From assembly GCA_003342895.1 (NCBI GenBank), contig PTFA01000050.1, positions 176,713 through 240,712 on the forward strand: 64,000 bases of DNA. Reading direction: 5' to 3'. How positions within the stretch are numbered: the stretch's first letter is position 1; every line of letters starts with the position of its first letter. Of the stretch, positions 60,550-64,000 are shown piece by piece. The notes under the pieces are model-generated. The model did no database searches, was not told the DNA's origin, and saw only the letters and a program-made list of their open reading frames with translations. The position numbers were made by a program, and so were the translations under genes. The stretch is from Casuarius casuarius (lineage: Eukaryota; Chordata; Aves; Casuariiformes; Casuariidae).

Positions 60550-62170
60550 AATATTGCATTCCGATAATATAATATAGTGGAATATAATATAATATGGGTA
60601 TGAAATCAAGTGATTTTATAAGACTCAACTTCCATTTATTAAAAAATTAAGTTAAAAATGTGTCTAAACATACAGCAACTTAAAACTACTCACAACTTTT
60701 AAATGCTGTGTTTGACAGTGTTGTGGATATATTTATTTTGTGAATGTAGATTGGACAGTTTTAGATGCATATTTATCACAGTTGGATTATTTTCAGCTCC
60801 TCGGCCTTTCTTGCTTGTTGATTGTATCTTTTGGTTCCAGCATTGAGGGCATTCAAATTGAATCCTCTGGTTTCTCCATATTTTAAAGTTAATTACTTTT
60901 AAGCTTCCACCCCAGTTATCTCTGACTCGCGGTATTTTGTTAACACTGCAAATACTAAATAATCATTTAGAGGGAAAAGGTGACCTTTCTAATTTTCCCA
61001 AAGGTCCTAATCTTCCAATGGGATCATGTTGCAATACTTAGTCAACGTGCTCTGGTTGGCTTCAGAGAAGGTTCATGCAGGAGCATCCAAGACAATCCTT
61101 CTTCAGGATCCCAGCCTTAAAAATACAGGTTTTTGTTTCTAATGGTACCAGGTATTTTTGTCAGGAATTCATCATTAATGATAGTTTGCTACAATATAAA
61201 CTTTAAGGACTTTACAATAAGACAAAAAGAAAGCCATAAAATACTGCTCTCTTTGAGTTGCTGAAAGACTGTACTTTGGTTTTATTTTCCATAAACAAGA
61301 AGAAATATTTACTTAACACCTGCATCTCAAAGGCTGATGGTGTTTCTTTTATAGTCCAAATAAAGCCTAGCCAGGGGCCACCTTGCTGAAATCTGCTCAA
61401 ATAACCTTTATTTAAAAACATTACTTACTATAGCTCAGTCTCTGGCCTGCTCTACAGAATTGCAGTCTCTGGTGAAATTAAGAAAAGGATGATTCATACA
61501 CCTGGAGAAGGAATTGAATATTCAAGTCACTTGTCAGGCTGGCAGATTTAAATTATATAACAGGAAGCCTTCTATTCATATGTGATGTAACTGAATCACC
61601 ACTTCTTTATTGATAATTCATTATATGTTGCTACTATCACTCTGCAGCTCTGAAATGCTTTTTGCTATAATGATTTTATACCATACTAGTATAATGGCCT
61701 TCTGACTGTGTCAATCAGCACCACTTGCGTGTACAATAATATTATTCTGCAATCTGTCTTGGGAGAATGCTTAAAAGCTTTCTCTCATTTTCTCCATTTA
61801 ACTCATGTATTATCTGAGTTTTTACATTAAATGGCCATACTTAATATCCCATGACATGTCACCTATTTTCTAGAGAGGATACTGATACAGTACTTACCAA
61901 TTCCAGAATCTATACTAATCAAATTATACCTGCCCACTTCAGCCAAGAGCAGTTAGTTCAGTGCATCAGCATTTAATCTGGAGAAGGAACTTATGGAGAA
62001 GGAACAAAAACAATGTGAACTGTAGTTGGCTAAATGTGGTTGGTTGATGCAATTTGTTTTGTAAAGAGGAATTAGCAGATATTGAGGTCAAGTTGAGGTA
62101 CAGGGGTCAAGTTATACACAGATTTATTGTCAGAACTCAGCCTACCCTGGCAGCACGTTTACAAAGGCAA
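59791..62170. other. Noncoding AT-rich DNA, no gene seen
   Basis: Contains the TG microsatellite at 60513-60550 with AATATAATATAATAT-type sequence just after it. Nothing else is recognisable. Confidence 0.5.
60513..60550. repeat. (TG)13 microsatellite with imperfect extension
   Basis: Thirteen perfect TG units (60513-60538), then TATGTGTATGTA. Alternating purine-pyrimidine DNA of this length can adopt Z-form. Confidence 0.95.
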
Positions 62171-62289
62171 GCCCTGATCCTGCAAATATTTATCCAATTT
62201 CAGATATGCTTTGTGGTAGGTAGTTCTACTGAATGAGGCTTCTTTGCTGTAAAATTAAATGTATGCATAAATTCAACAAAGTCTCAGGG
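62171..62289. repeat. Palindromic MITE-like element, degraded
   Basis: The left end GCCCTGATCCTGCAAATATT is a good match to the remembered end of a palindromic reptile repeat (GGCCTGATCCTGCAAA). The right end ATGCATAAATTCAACAAAGT followed by CTCAGGG is its diverged inverse. CTACTGAATGAGGCT lies near the centre. The terminal repeat is only partly preserved. Confidence 0.5.
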
Positions 62290-63180
62290 TATTACGTCAG
62301 AGTTTACAGAGAATTCAGTCCCAGGGCAGATAACGATTATAGGTTTTCATCGAAAGAATACCTGGAAGTTCAAAAGAGTTACTCCAAACACCTTCCACAG
62401 TCAGGTTAATAAATTGGAAAGTTTAAGACCTGAGATTCCAGCTTCTGCTCACAAAATCTTACGCTGGAATCATGCTGATGCATTTAATCTGCTTAAAATA
62501 GATGTTTTCCCTAAAAATATTGTATACAGTTAATCTTACCTGCCCTTTGATTCAGGCAATGCTATGGTGCAAATAACTGCTACATTTAAGAATAAAAGGC
62601 CACATATTTCTGAAAATTGAACATTTCAAGGGAGACAGGTGTCCATTTACATTAATACTTCCTTATACTATAACCACTTCCACTCTTCATACAAGAACTT
62701 CAGGCAAAGTTACTGCAGTAAGGGCGTGCTCTCTGAGTACTGGCAGAAGCAATTTGCCCGGTCGCACAAGAAGAGTGGCAAGGTACAGAAGTGGTGGTTT
62801 AATTAGGCCACAGCCTTATTAACTCGTGAGACGATCAGTTGTACAGTTCACGCTATCGTCCTTTACTCAGCCTATTTTTAAGCCAGCTGTCCTTGGGACC
62901 TGAATTTTCCTCTCTGGGAACTTGCAGCCAGAAATGGGGGAAGCGGTCATTCGTAGAGTTGATGTGAAGGCGCAAGAGAAGATCCTAGTTAGGCAAGGGT
63001 AGAAGCCATTTCGTGACCTTACGTGTGTCCGGTTCAGCTGCACTAGGTATTTGTCATTTGTGAATGGAAATATGTGTATGAATTCATGGGTCAGTGGCTT
63101 TTCTGGTCTTGCTGACAACGGCCCCCCTCCTTGGGCCTTTCCTGACTCCTACCTGCAGCAGGCAAACACCGTCAGCAGTT
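62290..63180. other. Noncoding DNA with rising CpG content
   Basis: No gene or repeat recognised. CpGs become more frequent from about 62750 towards the CpG-rich segment that follows. Confidence 0.45.
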
Positions 63181-63540
63181 TCCCGCACTAGCGAACGTTC
63201 GGAGGGAAAGGTCTCTCCGTAGACAGACTGTGCCGTTCCGTGTTTAAAAGTCGGGGAATTATCACCGAAACCTCTCCTGGTTGCAGTTTTCTCTGCTGTC
63301 GTGTCCTCCGTGGTGCTAAGAGGCAGCGGTGGCCTGTGCCGGTGGCTGCCAGCAGACTGGCGGGTGCCCTGGGGCAGGCTGCTGCGGGAGCGCGCGGGCT
63401 CCAGCGCACGCCTGCCCGCCCCGGCCGGCTCGCGGTTTCACCCGAGTGCAAAGATTCAGCTGAAATGGTCAGTTAGGCCACCACGGTTCGTGTCCTGCCT
63501 GCGGGAAGTGGCGCCGGCCACCTCGTGCCTCCCCGCTCTT
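63181..63540. promoter_or_regulatory. CpG-island-like segment near the window end
   Basis: About 33 CpGs by hand count, 23 of them in 63301-63540, including GAGCGCGCGGG and GGCCGGCTCGCGG. This is the densest CpG cluster in the window. It has the composition of a promoter CpG island and could mark the 5' end of a gene lying beyond 64000, a noncoding RNA, or an orphan island. The open frames across it (78 and 101 codons plus, 87 minus) overlap each other and show no domain. Confidence 0.5.
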
Positions 63541-64000
63541 AGTCCCTGCATCAGGTCCCCTCCCCGAAATACAGCGAGGATCTCTGGCTTCTCTAGTACG
63601 CTGTAATTATTCATTTTACGGTTTTCTTGTAACATTCGGTATGTGCCTGGTTACCTTGATGTTAGTACAGCTATAACCGAACGGGCACTGATGCTAGCTC
63701 ACGGACGAGGTAGACGTAAAAACGTGAACCCAAGGGGTAAGGCGCCCTGGGCAGAAAGTTCTGTGGAGAACAGATCGGGTTCCCCTGAGTGAGTTTGTTT
63801 TGTAACTCGATAGAAATAAACAGTTACTATGGTAACTGTCCTATCGCACGAAGACCCTGTATGCTTACCAATTAGTGGTGCGAGTTTTAGTACTTTTAAA
63901 GGGACACGTTGCCTGCTAACATGATGATGCCTCATCTGTAGGCCTTCAAGGAAGGTTGGGAATTGCTCCTGTTCATCCTCTCGGCGGCTGCGTTAGCTCT
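63541..64000. other. CpG-enriched noncoding DNA at the window edge
   Basis: Continues with moderate CpG content (ACGGACGAGG, GTAGACGTAAAAACGTG). It contains the RFX-like inverted repeat at 63820-63839. No exon recognised before the window ends. Confidence 0.45.
63820..63839. promoter_or_regulatory. RFX-type inverted repeat
   Basis: ACAGTTAC and GTAACTGT are perfect inverted repeats separated by TATG. The core GTTACTATGGTAAC resembles the X-box bound by RFX factors (GTTRCC, short spacer, GGYAAC), with one half deviating. It lies about 280 bases downstream of the CpG-rich segment. Binding is inferred from the motif only. Confidence 0.4.

Noticed and set aside
1..64000. Search for CRISPR arrays, operons, phage or defence systems, tRNA/rRNA genes, endogenous retroviral LTRs or genes
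   Set aside because: No spaced direct repeats, no long adjacent frames, no tRNA B-box with a foldable arm, and no recognisable retroviral motif. The content is vertebrate noncoding DNA.

Overview
This is vertebrate nuclear DNA from a gene desert or a very long intron. I found no protein-coding gene, rRNA, tRNA or CRISPR array. The longest open frame is about 184 codons. The longest frames lie in CpG-rich or purine-biased stretches, where stop codons are rare by composition alone, and I recognise no protein family in any of them. Nothing here looks bacterial, viral or organellar.

The repeats point to a sauropsid (bird, crocodilian or turtle). There is a clear CR1 LINE 3' end at 47889-48155 with the ATTCTATG-type terminus. 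There are about ten old MIR/CORE-SINE relics. There are several short palindromic MITE-like elements whose ends and centres (AGTCCCATTG, CACTTAAGCAC, GATCCTGCAAA, GATCCTCGAAGGCATTTAG) match, from memory, palindromic repeats common in turtle and crocodilian genomes and degraded in birds. Few young repeats are present. I cannot fix the species or the neighbouring gene from sequence alone.

Layout. 0-10 kb: AT-rich DNA with two small CpG-dense patches and palindromic elements at 509-583, 8135-8236 and 9554-9800. 10-25 kb: a CR1 relic near 10.7 kb, a GC-rich island at 12.3-12.5 kb, MIRs at 17.2 and 22.1 kb, and a CpG-dense patch ending in a consensus splice donor at 24.9 kb. 25-37 kb: long T tracts at 27.6 kb, a palindromic element at 32.3 kb, a MIR at 33.3-33.6 kb interrupted by another palindromic element, and further MIRs. 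37-42 kb: a stretch that looks like developmental regulatory DNA, with a CpG-rich core at 39.1-40.2 kb. 42-54 kb: T tracts, purine-rich tracts, a MIR and both clearer CR1 remnants. 54-64 kb: a CpG-island-like segment at 54.4-55.0 kb, MIRs at 58.4 and 59.6 kb, a TG microsatellite at 60.5 kb, a palindromic element at 62.2 kb and a strongly CpG-rich, promoter-like segment at 63.2-63.5 kb.

No genes act together here. Plausible functional content is regulatory: the four CpG-dense segments and the low-repeat AT-rich blocks between them. I found no support for a new biological system. The best observations are the nested insertion at 33.3-33.6 kb and the CpG-rich segments at 24.9, 39-40, 54.4-55.0 and 63.2-63.5 kb.
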